Source of the DNA: Lysobacter sp.
Lineage (GTDB): Bacteria > Pseudomonadota > Gammaproteobacteria > Xanthomonadales > Xanthomonadaceae
Assembly (NCBI GenBank): GCA_030151365.1
Contig: JASLDW010000068.1
Span: 1-6,892, forward strand
Reading direction: 5' to 3'
Length of the DNA stretch: 6,892 nt
Shown: positions 1 to 6,425 of the stretch, piece by piece
Layout of the letters: each line of letters opens with the position of its first letter
Numbering within the stretch: position 1 is the first letter of the stretch
Program-made: the position numbers and the translations under genes
Notes under the pieces: generated by a model
Database searches by the model: none
What the model was told of the DNA's origin: nothing
The model's input: the letters and a program-made list of their open reading frames with translations, nothing else

Positions 1-1090
1 GGCGATCCAATGCGGAATCGTCGGCCTGCCCAACGTCGGCAAGTCGACCCTGTTCAACGCGCTGACCAAGGCGGGCATCGCCGCGGCGAACTTCCCCTTC
101 TGCACCATCGAGCCGAACGTCGGCGTGGTGCCGGTTCCGGACCCGCGCCTCGGTGCGCTGGCCGACATCGTCAAGCCGGAACGCGTGCTGCCGACCGCGG
201 TGGAATTCGTCGACATCGCCGGCCTGGTCGCCGGTGCCGCGAAGGGCGAGGGCCTCGGCAACAAGTTCCTCGCCCACATCCGCGAAGTCGACGCGATCGC
301 CCATGTCGTGCGCTGCTTCGAGCACGCCGACGTCATCCACGTCAACAACAAGGTCGATCCGATCGCCGACATCGAGACGATCGACACCGAACTCGCGCTC
401 GCCGACCTCGAATCGGTCGACAAGGCGCTGCAGCGCGCCGAGCGTTCCGCCAAGTCGGGCGACAAGGAAGCGAAGGCGCGCGCCGAAGTGCTCGGCCGCA
501 TCCGCGCCGGCCTCGACGAAGGCAGGCCCGCGCGCGGCATGGGCCTGAGCGACGACGATCGCGCCGCCGTGCGCGACCTGTTCCTGCTCACGCTGAAGCC
601 GGTGATGTACGTCGCCAATGTGCTGGAGGACGGCTTCGAGAACAATCCGCATCTCGATGCCGTGCGCGCCCGCGCCGTCGCTGAAGGTTCGCAGGTGGTG
701 CCGGTGTCGGCCGCCATCGAGGAAGAGCTCAGCCAGCTCGACGACGAGGATCGCGACACCTTCCTCGCCGATCTCGGCCTCGAGGAGCCCGGCTTGAACC
801 GCGTGATCCGCGCCGCCTACGTGCTGCTCGGCCTGCAGACCTATTTCACCGCCGGCGTGAAGGAAGTGCGCGCGTGGACGGTGAAGCAGGGTGCCACCGC
901 GCCGCAGGCCGCTGGCGTGATCCATACCGACTTCGAGAAGGGCTTCATCCGCGCCGAGACCATCGGCTACGACGACTTCATCAAGTACCGTGGCGAGCAG
1001 GGCGCGAAGGAAGCGGGTCGCATGCGCCTGGAAGGCAAGGAGTATCGCGTGCAGGAAGGCGACGTGCTGCACTTCCGCTTCAACGTCTGA
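1..1090 (+). CDS. ychF: Ribosome-associated ATPase YchF (Obg/HAS-GTPase family), start codon cut by window edge
   Basis: YchF (OLA1 in eukaryotes) is a cytosolic, ATP-preferring P-loop NTPase that binds the ribosome and is linked to stress and redox responses. Reading from base 2 gives Ala-Ile-Gln-Cys-Gly-Ile-Val-Gly. Base 1 is a G that would end an ATG, so only two bases of the gene are missing. The full protein would be 363 residues, the same length as the E. coli protein. Visible motifs, numbered with that Met as 1: P-loop GLPNVGKST at 9-17, DIAG at 72-75, and the family-specific NVLE (NxxE, in place of the NKxD of true GTPases) at 207-210. The cysteine of NFPFC, which is the redox-sensitive Cys35 of E. 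coli YchF, is at the same position. A C-terminal TGS domain runs from about 279 to 363 and ends RFNV. The gene converges on the TonB receptor gene and ends just before a strong hairpin. Identification is very secure. Confidence 0.98.
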   Translation, partial: AIQCGIVGLPNVGKSTLFNALTKAGIAAANFPFCTIEPNVGVVPVPDPRLGALADIVKPERVLPTAVEFVDIAGLVAGAAKGEGLGNKFLAHIREVDAIAHVVRCFEHADVIHVNNKVDPIADIETIDTELALADLESVDKALQRAERSAKSGDKEAKARAEVLGRIRAGLDEGRPARGMGLSDDDRAAVRDLFLLTLKPVMYVANVLEDGFENNPHLDAVRARAVAEGSQVVPVSAAIEEELSQLDDEDRDTFLADLGLEEPGLNRVIRAAYVLLGLQTYFTAGVKEVRAWTVKQGATAPQAAGVIHTDFEKGFIRAETIGYDDFIKYRGEQGAKEAGRMRLEGKEYRVQEGDVLHFRFNV

Positions 1091-1128
1091 TCGGCGGCGC
1101 GGCGCTTGCCAATTCCCATCGGCTAAAC

Positions 1129-1156
1129 AAACAGCCCCGCCGAAGCGGGGCTGTTT
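1129..1156. terminator. Bidirectional intrinsic terminator between convergent ychF and TonB receptor genes
   Basis: Bases 1129-1140 (AAACAGCCCCGC) pair perfectly with 1145-1156 (GCGGGGCTGTTT), making a 12-bp stem with the 4-base loop CGAA. Read on the - strand the loop is UUCG closed by C-G, the very stable tetraloop common in bacterial terminators. On both strands the stem ends in an A-tract/T-tract followed by further T-rich sequence (TTTCGTTT on +, TTTGTTTA on -). It lies 38 bases after the ychF stop and 21 bases beyond the receptor stop, so it can serve both genes. Confidence 0.9.
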
Positions 1157-1177
1157 CGTTTCATGCGTTGCAATGGA

Positions 1178-3994
1178 TTACAGCGGCTTGCCTCCGAGCT
1201 TCCACGTCACCGACAGGAAGTAGCTGCGACCCGTGGCGTCGAACCATGAGGTGTCGTAGTACGGATAGTTCTTCCAGGTCGCATCCTTCGGCGGCATCTT
1301 GTCGAACAGGTTGTTGACCGACAGCGACAGGCGCAGGTGGTCGTTGATGTTGTAGCGTGCGCCGCCGTTGAAGCGCCAGGTCGCCTCGGTCCAAGCGTCG
1401 TTGCTGTAGTTGGCGACGCGGCCCAAGTAATTGGCGAACAGGCTGACCCCCCATGCATTCCTGTCCCAACTCACGCCGACATTGCCCTTGGTGCGCGGCA
1501 GTGTGGTATCACCGAAGCTCACATCCAGCATGTTTTCGGTGGGATCGCCCGGATACTGCTGACGGGTGTGGCGCTGTGTCCAGTTGTAGTTGCCGCTGAA
1601 GTTGAAGTTGCCGGCTCCGGCGGTACGCAGGCGATAGTTGACACTGAGGTCGAGGCCCGAGGTCTGCTCGCGGGCGATGTTGATTGGCGCGAAGCGGACA
1701 CTGGTGATGTCGCCATTGGTATTGCGGATGACGCGGGCGAGGGCGTCGACGCAGGTTGGTGAGTTGACGTCAACATGTGCGCCAGTATCGGTGACGCCAA
1801 GGCGGCAGTCGGCCTCGGTGATGCGCAGGCGCTCGCGATCCTGTACCTGCACCTGGTTCATGACCTGGATCTTGTAGTAGTCCAACGACACGTCGAAGTT
1901 GGAGCGCGGCGACCACACCAGGCCGGTCGTAAACGACTTGCTGGTTTCGACATCCAGGCCGAGATTGCCCTTGTAGACATCAAGCGTGTTCTGGTCCCAA
2001 CTGCCATCGTCATAGCACGCGGCATTGCTGCCGGGGTAGTCCGCCGTGTCGGTGCGACAGGAGAAATAGTCGGTCGAGACCTTGCGGTAGTAGTCGTTGC
2101 CGGCGAACAGGTAGTGCATGTCCGGCGCGCGGAAGCCGGTGCCGTAAGAGCCACGGAACAGCAACGAATGGATCGGTCGCCATTCCAGGCCCATGCTGTA
2201 GGTGAACTTGCCCGGGCTCTTGCCGCCATAACTGTAGCGGTCATAGCGTCCGGCAAGGCTGGTCTGCAGGGTTGAGAATACCGGTACGCGCAACTCGCCG
2301 GCTGCGCTCCAGTGGTTGCGGCTGCCGCTGCCATCGCCATAACGCGGGCCGAAATACGCGTCTGCGGTCAAGGCGAGTGGATCAGGATTGATGCGATACG
2401 ACTGGCGGCCATATTCCAGCGCGCCGGCGAAACCGACATTGCCGGCCGGCAACGAGAACAGCGCGGGAGTGTCGGTGGTGAAGCTGAGGTTGTCGTTCTT
2501 CGCAACCGGATGCCAGGTCGACATCGCGGCGATGGATGCGAACTGCGCTGGTGTGATCGGGGTGAATAGGCGGTTCGGATCGGGGTTGAAGACTGCATAG
2601 CCGTCGGCGTCATAACCCTGTTGCGGCCCTAGGAACAACGCATTGGCCGCTGCTGCCTTGATGCGCGGCATTTCCACCACGGCCTTGTATTCTGAATGGT
2701 TGTAAGCCGCTTCCCAGTTCCAGGTATCGCTGAAGGCGCCCTTGAGCCCGGTAGTCACGCCCAGGGTTTTCTGGGTGGTGCTGTTCATGCGGTTCTGCAG
2801 TCCGCCGATTTCCTCTGGCGTGAACTGCCTTTGCCAAACCTCATAGCGCCCGGTATTGGCGTTGTAGAAGATGTTGTCCTGGCTGTCGGCAGCCGCAGGG
2901 TCGAAAAACGACCAGCCCATGTGATCGCTGGCAATATTGCCATTGCGGGCCGTCTGGGCGTTGCCATTGGTGCCCGTCAGCAGCTTGACGGTCTGGTAGC
3001 CGAGCTGGGTATCGGCGAACCAGGAGAGTTTGTCGTTGAAGCGATACTCGAACGAACCGTAGGCGTTGACGCCTTTGCGCTGGTTCTGGATCGTGCGATA
3101 GGCGATGGCGCGCGTACTGCCGCAATAGAGCCTGCCTCGGGGATCCGTTGCCAACACCGTCGTCCCTTGGTTCAGGCCAGCCATCGCCGCGCAATTGTCA
3201 GTTGGCGCGCTCTTGTTGATCTGGGCGATCATGCGGGGCAGCCGGCTGTTTTCGGTTGGCCCGTCGAGCGTTGAATCCTGCACGTCGCGCTGGAATCCCC
3301 ACAACGGACTCTTGTCCAGCAGCTCCACGCCGACGATGCCGGTGAAGTTTCCTTTTGCGAATCCCGTGGTCAGCGTCAGGTCGCGCGAACGGCCGCCGCC
3401 CTCGCCGGTCCAGCCGTAGCGGAAGTCGATCGTGGTGCCGTCGGTGGATTTCTTCAGGATGAAGTTGATCACGCCGGCCATCGCGTCCGAGCCGTACACC
3501 GCCGAGGCGCTGCCGGTCAGGATTTCGACGCGATCGATCATGCCCAGCGGGATGTTGCCGATGTCGGTGAAGTTGCTGCGACTGTTGAGTGGCAACGGGA
3601 AGTCGGCGATGCGACGGCCGTTCACCAGAACCAGGGTGTGGTTGGGACCGAGGCCGCGCAGGTCGACCGCTTGTGCGCCGGGCGTGGATTGCGCATTAGT
3701 GGTGTTTTGTTGCCCATACACGCTGCCGCTATTCTGCGAAAGCGAACGCAGCACTTCGGGCACCGAAGTAAACCCGCTTTCCTTGATCTCCTTCGCGGTG
3801 ATGACGGTGACTGGGGCGGGGCCTTCGATCTGCGCGCGCGGAATGCGCGATCCGGTGACCGTCACTGTGCCCAGTGATTGTCCGTCGGTGGACGCTTGCG
3901 CCTGTGCATTGGTGGCTGTCTGTGCTTGCGCGCTGGTGCCAGCAAGCAGCAGCAATGCGCAGCGGATTGCGAGATCGAGCTTCCTTTTCTTCAT
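1178..3994 (-). CDS. TonB-dependent outer-membrane receptor, substrate not known (possibly beta-aspartyl peptides)
   Basis: This encodes a 938-residue TonB-dependent transporter, an outer-membrane beta-barrel that imports scarce ligands using energy from TonB/ExbB/ExbD. The start chosen is the ATG at 3994-3992: a GGGGAG ribosome-binding site lies 4 bases upstream, and translation begins with a classic signal peptide (MKKRK, a hydrophobic stretch to about 19, likely cleavage after SAQA at 24). The frame stays open upstream for 88 more codons, but these have no signal-peptide character. A Gln/Ala-rich linker (25-40) and a TonB-box-like GTVTVTGSR (42-50) precede the plug (about 58-182), which shows LVLVNGRRI and ILTGSASAVYGSDAMAGVIN. 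The barrel contains SYGTGFRAPDMHYLF (616-630) and VNNLFDK (893-899). The six cysteines of the mature protein fall in three close pairs (268/291, 646/660, 730/748), suggesting loop disulfides. The protein ends WKLGGKPL rather than in the usual terminal aromatic residue. It is divergent from the two exported hydrolases, which suggests a shared substrate. Family certain, ligand inferred. Confidence 0.95.
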   Translation of the reverse strand: MKKRKLDLAIRCALLLLAGTSAQAQTATNAQAQASTDGQSLGTVTVTGSRIPRAQIEGPAPVTVITAKEIKESGFTSVPEVLRSLSQNSGSVYGQQNTTNAQSTPGAQAVDLRGLGPNHTLVLVNGRRIADFPLPLNSRSNFTDIGNIPLGMIDRVEILTGSASAVYGSDAMAGVINFILKKSTDGTTIDFRYGWTGEGGGRSRDLTLTTGFAKGNFTGIVGVELLDKSPLWGFQRDVQDSTLDGPTENSRLPRMIAQINKSAPTDNCAAMAGLNQGTTVLATDPRGRLYCGSTRAIAYRTIQNQRKGVNAYGSFEYRFNDKLSWFADTQLGYQTVKLLTGTNGNAQTARNGNIASDHMGWSFFDPAAADSQDNIFYNANTGRYEVWQRQFTPEEIGGLQNRMNSTTQKTLGVTTGLKGAFSDTWNWEAAYNHSEYKAVVEMPRIKAAAANALFLGPQQGYDADGYAVFNPDPNRLFTPITPAQFASIAAMSTWHPVAKNDNLSFTTDTPALFSLPAGNVGFAGALEYGRQSYRINPDPLALTADAYFGPRYGDGSGSRNHWSAAGELRVPVFSTLQTSLAGRYDRYSYGGKSPGKFTYSMGLEWRPIHSLLFRGSYGTGFRAPDMHYLFAGNDYYRKVSTDYFSCRTDTADYPGSNAACYDDGSWDQNTLDVYKGNLGLDVETSKSFTTGLVWSPRSNFDVSLDYYKIQVMNQVQVQDRERLRITEADCRLGVTDTGAHVDVNSPTCVDALARVIRNTNGDITSVRFAPINIAREQTSGLDLSVNYRLRTAGAGNFNFSGNYNWTQRHTRQQYPGDPTENMLDVSFGDTTLPRTKGNVGVSWDRNAWGVSLFANYLGRVANYSNDAWTEATWRFNGGARYNINDHLRLSLSVNNLFDKMPPKDATWKNYPYYDTSWFDATGRSYFLSVTWKLGGKPL

Positions 3995-3998
3995 GATT

Positions 3999-4004
3999 CT
4001 CCCC
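3999..4004 (-). promoter_or_regulatory. Ribosome-binding site of the TonB receptor gene
   Basis: The - strand reads GGGGAG-AATC-ATG. This purine-rich Shine-Dalgarno-like sequence, 4 bases from the ATG at 3994, decides the start over the upstream in-frame ATGs. The 4-base gap is on the short side, but the signal peptide beginning at this ATG makes the choice firm. Confidence 0.7.
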
Positions 4005-4028
4005 GTACAGGTTGTGTTGATTCGTCGG

Positions 4029-4076
4029 AAAAAATGGGCGATTCGCAACATCCTTCGGGATGCATGGCAGCGAATC
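4029..4076 (-). promoter_or_regulatory. Structured hairpin followed by a T6 tract in the leader region of the TonB receptor gene (possible attenuator)
   Basis: Outer arms GATTCGC (4040-4046) and GCGAATC (4070-4076) match over 7 bp and enclose an inner 5-bp stem CATCC/GGATG (4049-4053, 4058-4062) with a 4-base loop, TTCG on the + strand. Reading the - strand, this two-tier hairpin is followed after 5 bases by six T residues (4034-4029), which resembles an intrinsic terminator. It sits about 35 bases upstream of the receptor start codon. If receptor transcription begins beyond 4076, it could attenuate expression. If it begins nearer the gene, the hairpin could instead be a protein-binding site or the end of an upstream antisense transcript. 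The 5-base gap before the T-tract is longer than ideal. The structure is seen directly; its role is inferred. Confidence 0.35.
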
Positions 4077-4110
4077 CGCGCGTGTTGCGCTGACAACCAT
4101 TCACCATTAC

Positions 4111-4139
4111 TTGAAAAGAATCGACGTGACAACTGTACG
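4111..4139 (+). promoter_or_regulatory. Weak sigma70-like promoter candidate for the cyanophycinase/isoaspartyl peptidase operon
   Basis: TTGAAA (4111-4116, 5 of 6 matches to the -35 consensus) is followed after exactly 17 bases by TGTACG (4134-4139, only about 3 of 6 matches to the -10 consensus). Transcription would start near 4146 and give a leader of about 87 bases before the preferred start codon. This placement argues against the in-frame ATG at 4146 as the translation start. The poor -10 fits a promoter needing an activator, but the match could be chance. Confidence 0.3.
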
Positions 4140-4150
4140 AAGGTCATGCA

Positions 4151-4180
4151 TGCGTGTGCGAATGGAATTACGCACATGCG
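4151..4180. promoter_or_regulatory. Inverted repeat, candidate operator in the divergent intergenic region
   Basis: TGCGTGTGCG (4151-4160) and CGCACATGCG (4171-4180) form an inverted repeat matching at 8 of 10 positions, with the inner six (TGTGCG/CGCACA) perfect. The arms are separated by 10 bases, so the half-site centres are 20 bases apart, about two helical turns. That is the usual geometry for a dimeric regulator. It lies just downstream of the candidate promoter at 4111-4139, where a bound repressor would block the hydrolase operon. No regulator gene lies in the window. Confidence 0.35.
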
Positions 4181-4232
4181 CACGTTGTTTCGATGTCGTA
4201 TGGTGGTTCCAATCGACACTTCGGTTGTGCAC

Positions 4233-5258
4233 ATGCAACATCCAACAGCGCGACGCATTTTCGTTTCATTTGCAACATGTCTTGTTTTGTCGTTGTTTTA
4301 CGTATGCGCAAGCGCGGCGCAATCGACATACGACTATTACCGCATCGGCGATGTCGCGGCGAAGACGCCGGGACAGGTGCGTCCGGGCTTGATGATGCTC
4401 GGTGGTGGCGATTGGCCCTACGATGCATTCCGCTGGCTGTTCGATCGCGCCGGCAACGGCCACATCGTGGTGCTGCGTGCTTCATACGCCGACGAAAACC
4501 AGGTCGAGATGTACGAGAAGATCGGTGGCGTCACATCCGTCGAAACGCTGGTCTTCCACGACCGCAAGGCCTCATACGATCCGGAAGTGCTTGCCGTCAT
4601 CGCCCATGCCGATGGCATCTGGATCGCCGGGGGCGACCAATCCAATTACGTCAAGGACTGGAAGGGCACGCCGGTCGAGGATGCGATCAACCGCCATGTC
4701 GCCAGCGGAAAGCCGCTGGGCGGCACCAGCGCAGGTCTCGCGGTGCAGGGCAGGTACGTGTATGGCGCGATGGATGGCGGCAGCCTGATCAGCAAGGAAG
4801 CGCTCGCCGATTCGCGTACCAACGCGATCACCCTGGTCGAGGATTTCCTGCGCTTCGAACCGCTGTACTCCGCCGGCGTGATCACCGATACCCACTTCGA
4901 TGCGCGCGATCGCCAGGCGCGCCTGGTCACGATGATGGCGCACGTGCGGGAATCGCATCCGGATGCGCCATTGCTCGGCATCGGCGTCGACGAACAAACG
5001 GCGCTGTGCATCGACGGCGATGGCAGTGGCCGCATCTTCACCACGAACAACGGCCATGCCTGGTTGTTCCGCGCGGGTCGCTCGACCTTGAAGAAGAACG
5101 GTCCGGTCGCGGCCGAAGGTTGGCGCGTCACCGGTGCCGGTCGCGACAGTCGTGTCGATGCCCGCGACTGGAGCGTGTCGAACCCCGCCTTCCAGTCCGC
5201 CGTCGCTGTCCGCGATGGCCGCCTCGAATACACTCCGGCGATCCCCCGCCGTCCATGA
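4233..5258 (+). CDS. Exported cyanophycinase-family serine peptidase (MEROPS S51)
   Basis: Cyanophycinases are serine exopeptidases that cut the storage polymer cyanophycin (multi-L-arginyl-poly-L-aspartate) into beta-Asp-Arg dipeptides. From the ATG at 4233 the protein has 341 residues. It starts with a Sec signal peptide (TARR, hydrophobic 9-25, likely cleavage after ASA at 28) and has no lipobox. Family motifs: LGGGD at 56-60; IAGGDQ at 131-136, whose Gln136 corresponds to CphB Gln101; nucleophile elbow GGTSAG at 163-168 with Ser166; TDTHFDARDRQARL at 218-231, holding Asp219, His221, Arg225, Arg227 and Arg230; and GVDEQTA at 251-257. CphB as I recall it has Gln at the position of Thr220, so side-chain specificity may differ. 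The start is uncertain: in-frame ATGs also exist at 4146, 4176 and 4200, none with a good ribosome-binding site. I prefer 4233 because it gives a normal-length signal peptide. The isoaspartyl peptidase gene follows after 29 bases. Family confident, substrate inferred. Confidence 0.88.
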   Translation: MQHPTARRIFVSFATCLVLSLFYVCASAAQSTYDYYRIGDVAAKTPGQVRPGLMMLGGGDWPYDAFRWLFDRAGNGHIVVLRASYADENQVEMYEKIGGVTSVETLVFHDRKASYDPEVLAVIAHADGIWIAGGDQSNYVKDWKGTPVEDAINRHVASGKPLGGTSAGLAVQGRYVYGAMDGGSLISKEALADSRTNAITLVEDFLRFEPLYSAGVITDTHFDARDRQARLVTMMAHVRESHPDAPLLGIGVDEQTALCIDGDGSGRIFTTNNGHAWLFRAGRSTLKKNGPVAAEGWRVTGAGRDSRVDARDWSVSNPAFQSAVAVRDGRLEYTPAIPRRP

Positions 5259-5274
5259 ATCCGTCCTGCCGCAC

Positions 5275-5280
5275 AAGGAG
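5275..5280 (+). promoter_or_regulatory. Strong ribosome-binding site of the isoaspartyl peptidase gene
   Basis: AAGGAG stands 7 bases before the ATG at 5288. It settles the start in favour of 5288 over the in-frame ATG at 5255, which overlaps the upstream stop codon (ATGA) and would add 11 residues in front of the signal peptide. Confidence 0.9.
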
Positions 5281-5287
5281 TCCTTCG

Positions 5288-6337
5288 ATGCGCATTTCCA
5301 AGATCGCCGCACTCGCGCTTGCACTCGCCGCGGCCACGACCGCACAAGCCGCCGAACCCGTTCTCGTCATCCACGGTGGCGCCGGCGTGATCCGCCGCGA
5401 CAACAACAAGGCCGACGAAGCCGATATCCGCAAGGCGCTGGAAACCGCGTTGCGCAACGGCTATGCCGAACTCAAGGCGGGCAAGTCCTCGACCGATGCG
5501 GTGGTCGCCGCGCTGCGCGTGCTGGAGGACGATCCCCACTTCAACGCCGGCAAGGGCGCGGTGTTCACCCATGACGGCAAGAACGAAATGGACGCCTCGA
5601 TCATGGAAGGCGAGGGCCAGCGCGCGGGCGCGATCGCCGCGGTACATCGCGTGCGCAATCCGATCACCCTGGCGCGCGCGGTGATGGATCACTCCGAACA
5701 CGTGATGCTGGTCGGCGACGGCGCCGAAATGTTCGCGAAGGAGCAGGGCATCACCCTGGTCGACCCCTCCTACTTCCGCACCGAGAAACGCTGGCAGCAG
5801 CTGCAGAAGATCCTCAAGGAAGAAGCCGCCAAGCAGGCCTCGACCGATCCCGAATACGTCAAGCACATCGGCACCACCGGCGCGGTCGCGCTCGACAGCA
5901 AGGGCCACCTGGCGGCGGGCACCTCCACCGGCGGCATGACCAACAAGCGCTGGGGCCGGGTCGGCGACTCCCCGATCATCGGCGCCGGGACCTGGGCCGA
6001 CAGCGGCTGCGCATTCTCCGGAACCGGCTGGGGCGAGTATTACATCCGCACCCACGCGGCCAGCAATGTTTGTGCCCGGGTACAATTCTTCAAGGAGACC
6101 CCGGCCCAGGCCGGTGCCGCCGTCATCAATGGCGAGGTGGTGAAGATGGGGGGCGATGGCGGCGCCATCGTCCTGACGTCCGACGGCAAGTTCGCGTTCC
6201 CCTTCAACACCGAGGGCATGTATCGCGGCTGGATCGGTGCCGACGGCGTTCCCCACGTCGCGCTTTATGCCGATGACGGCATGACCGGCGATGTCGTCCT
6301 CAGGAAGGAAGAAGCGCCGGCGACACCCGCGCATTGA
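5288..6337 (+). CDS. iaaA: Exported isoaspartyl peptidase / L-asparaginase (Ntn-hydrolase, IaaA-like)
   Basis: This family hydrolyses beta-aspartyl dipeptides, and some members hydrolyse L-asparagine, after cleaving itself into alpha and beta subunits so that a threonine becomes the N-terminal nucleophile. The protein has 349 residues. It opens with a clear Sec signal peptide (MRISK, Ala/Leu-rich core, likely cleavage after AQA at 21), unlike cytoplasmic E. coli IaaA. VLVIHGGAG (25-33) starts the catalytic fold. The autocleavage site is Gly195/Thr196 in HIGTTGAVALD, giving a beta subunit of 154 residues. GTSTGGMTNK (211-220), RVGD (224-227; Arg224 and Asp227 match E. coli Arg207 and Asp210) and GTG (245-247; Thr246-Gly247 match Thr230-Gly231) complete the active site. 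Trp248 stands where E. coli has Thr232. A short acidic/Pro tail (EEAPATPAH) ends the protein. The gene is 29 bases behind the cyanophycinase-like gene with no terminator between, so the pair is an operon. The likely job is to split beta-Asp-X dipeptides from that peptidase in the periplasm. Family certain; dipeptide preference inferred. Confidence 0.95.
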   Translation: MRISKIAALALALAAATTAQAAEPVLVIHGGAGVIRRDNNKADEADIRKALETALRNGYAELKAGKSSTDAVVAALRVLEDDPHFNAGKGAVFTHDGKNEMDASIMEGEGQRAGAIAAVHRVRNPITLARAVMDHSEHVMLVGDGAEMFAKEQGITLVDPSYFRTEKRWQQLQKILKEEAAKQASTDPEYVKHIGTTGAVALDSKGHLAAGTSTGGMTNKRWGRVGDSPIIGAGTWADSGCAFSGTGWGEYYIRTHAASNVCARVQFFKETPAQAGAAVINGEVVKMGGDGGAIVLTSDGKFAFPFNTEGMYRGWIGADGVPHVALYADDGMTGDVVLRKEEAPATPAH

Positions 6338-6364
6338 GTCGATCGATTCGGGCGTCGACACGCG

Positions 6365-6393
6365 TTGACAGACTGGAAACCGCACGCCAGAAT
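6365..6393 (+). promoter_or_regulatory. Sigma70-type promoter of the tRNA-tuf operon
   Basis: A perfect -35 TTGACA (6365-6370) is followed by a 17-base spacer and CAGAAT (6388-6393, 4 of 6 matches to the -10 consensus). Transcription would begin near 6400, about 26 bases before tRNA-Tyr. The segment between the -10 and the predicted start is G-rich (AGTGGGC), as expected for a stable-RNA promoter under stringent control, though that control is inferred. The -35 starts only 28 bases after the iaaA stop codon. Confidence 0.75.
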
Positions 6394-6425
6394 AGTGGGC
6401 TGTTTCACCGCCTCGCGGTTTCGGC

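Noticed and set aside
10..1317. Several overlapping + strand open frames inside and beyond ychF.
   Set aside because: They are Arg/Ser-rich translations in the wrong frames of a gene with full-length YchF homology.
3432..4232. The cyanophycinase reading frame stays open far upstream, potentially adding 267 residues at the N-terminus.
   Set aside because: Most of this extension is the antisense of the receptor gene, including its signal peptide region. It lacks domain character, and a proper signal peptide starts at 4233. GC-rich antisense frames are often open by chance.
4146..4235. Alternative starts of the cyanophycinase-family gene at 4146, 4176 or 4200.
   Set aside because: None has a well-spaced ribosome-binding site (GAAGG before 4146 is only 2 bases away). 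They would lengthen the signal peptide n-region and place coding sequence over the candidate operator. They cannot be fully excluded.
4154..5287. Open frame joining sequence upstream of the operon directly to the isoaspartyl peptidase, suggesting a fusion protein.
   Set aside because: The part before 5288 is out of frame with the cyanophycinase motifs and is Arg-rich shadow sequence. The AAGGAG site before 5288 and the signal peptide there define a separate gene.
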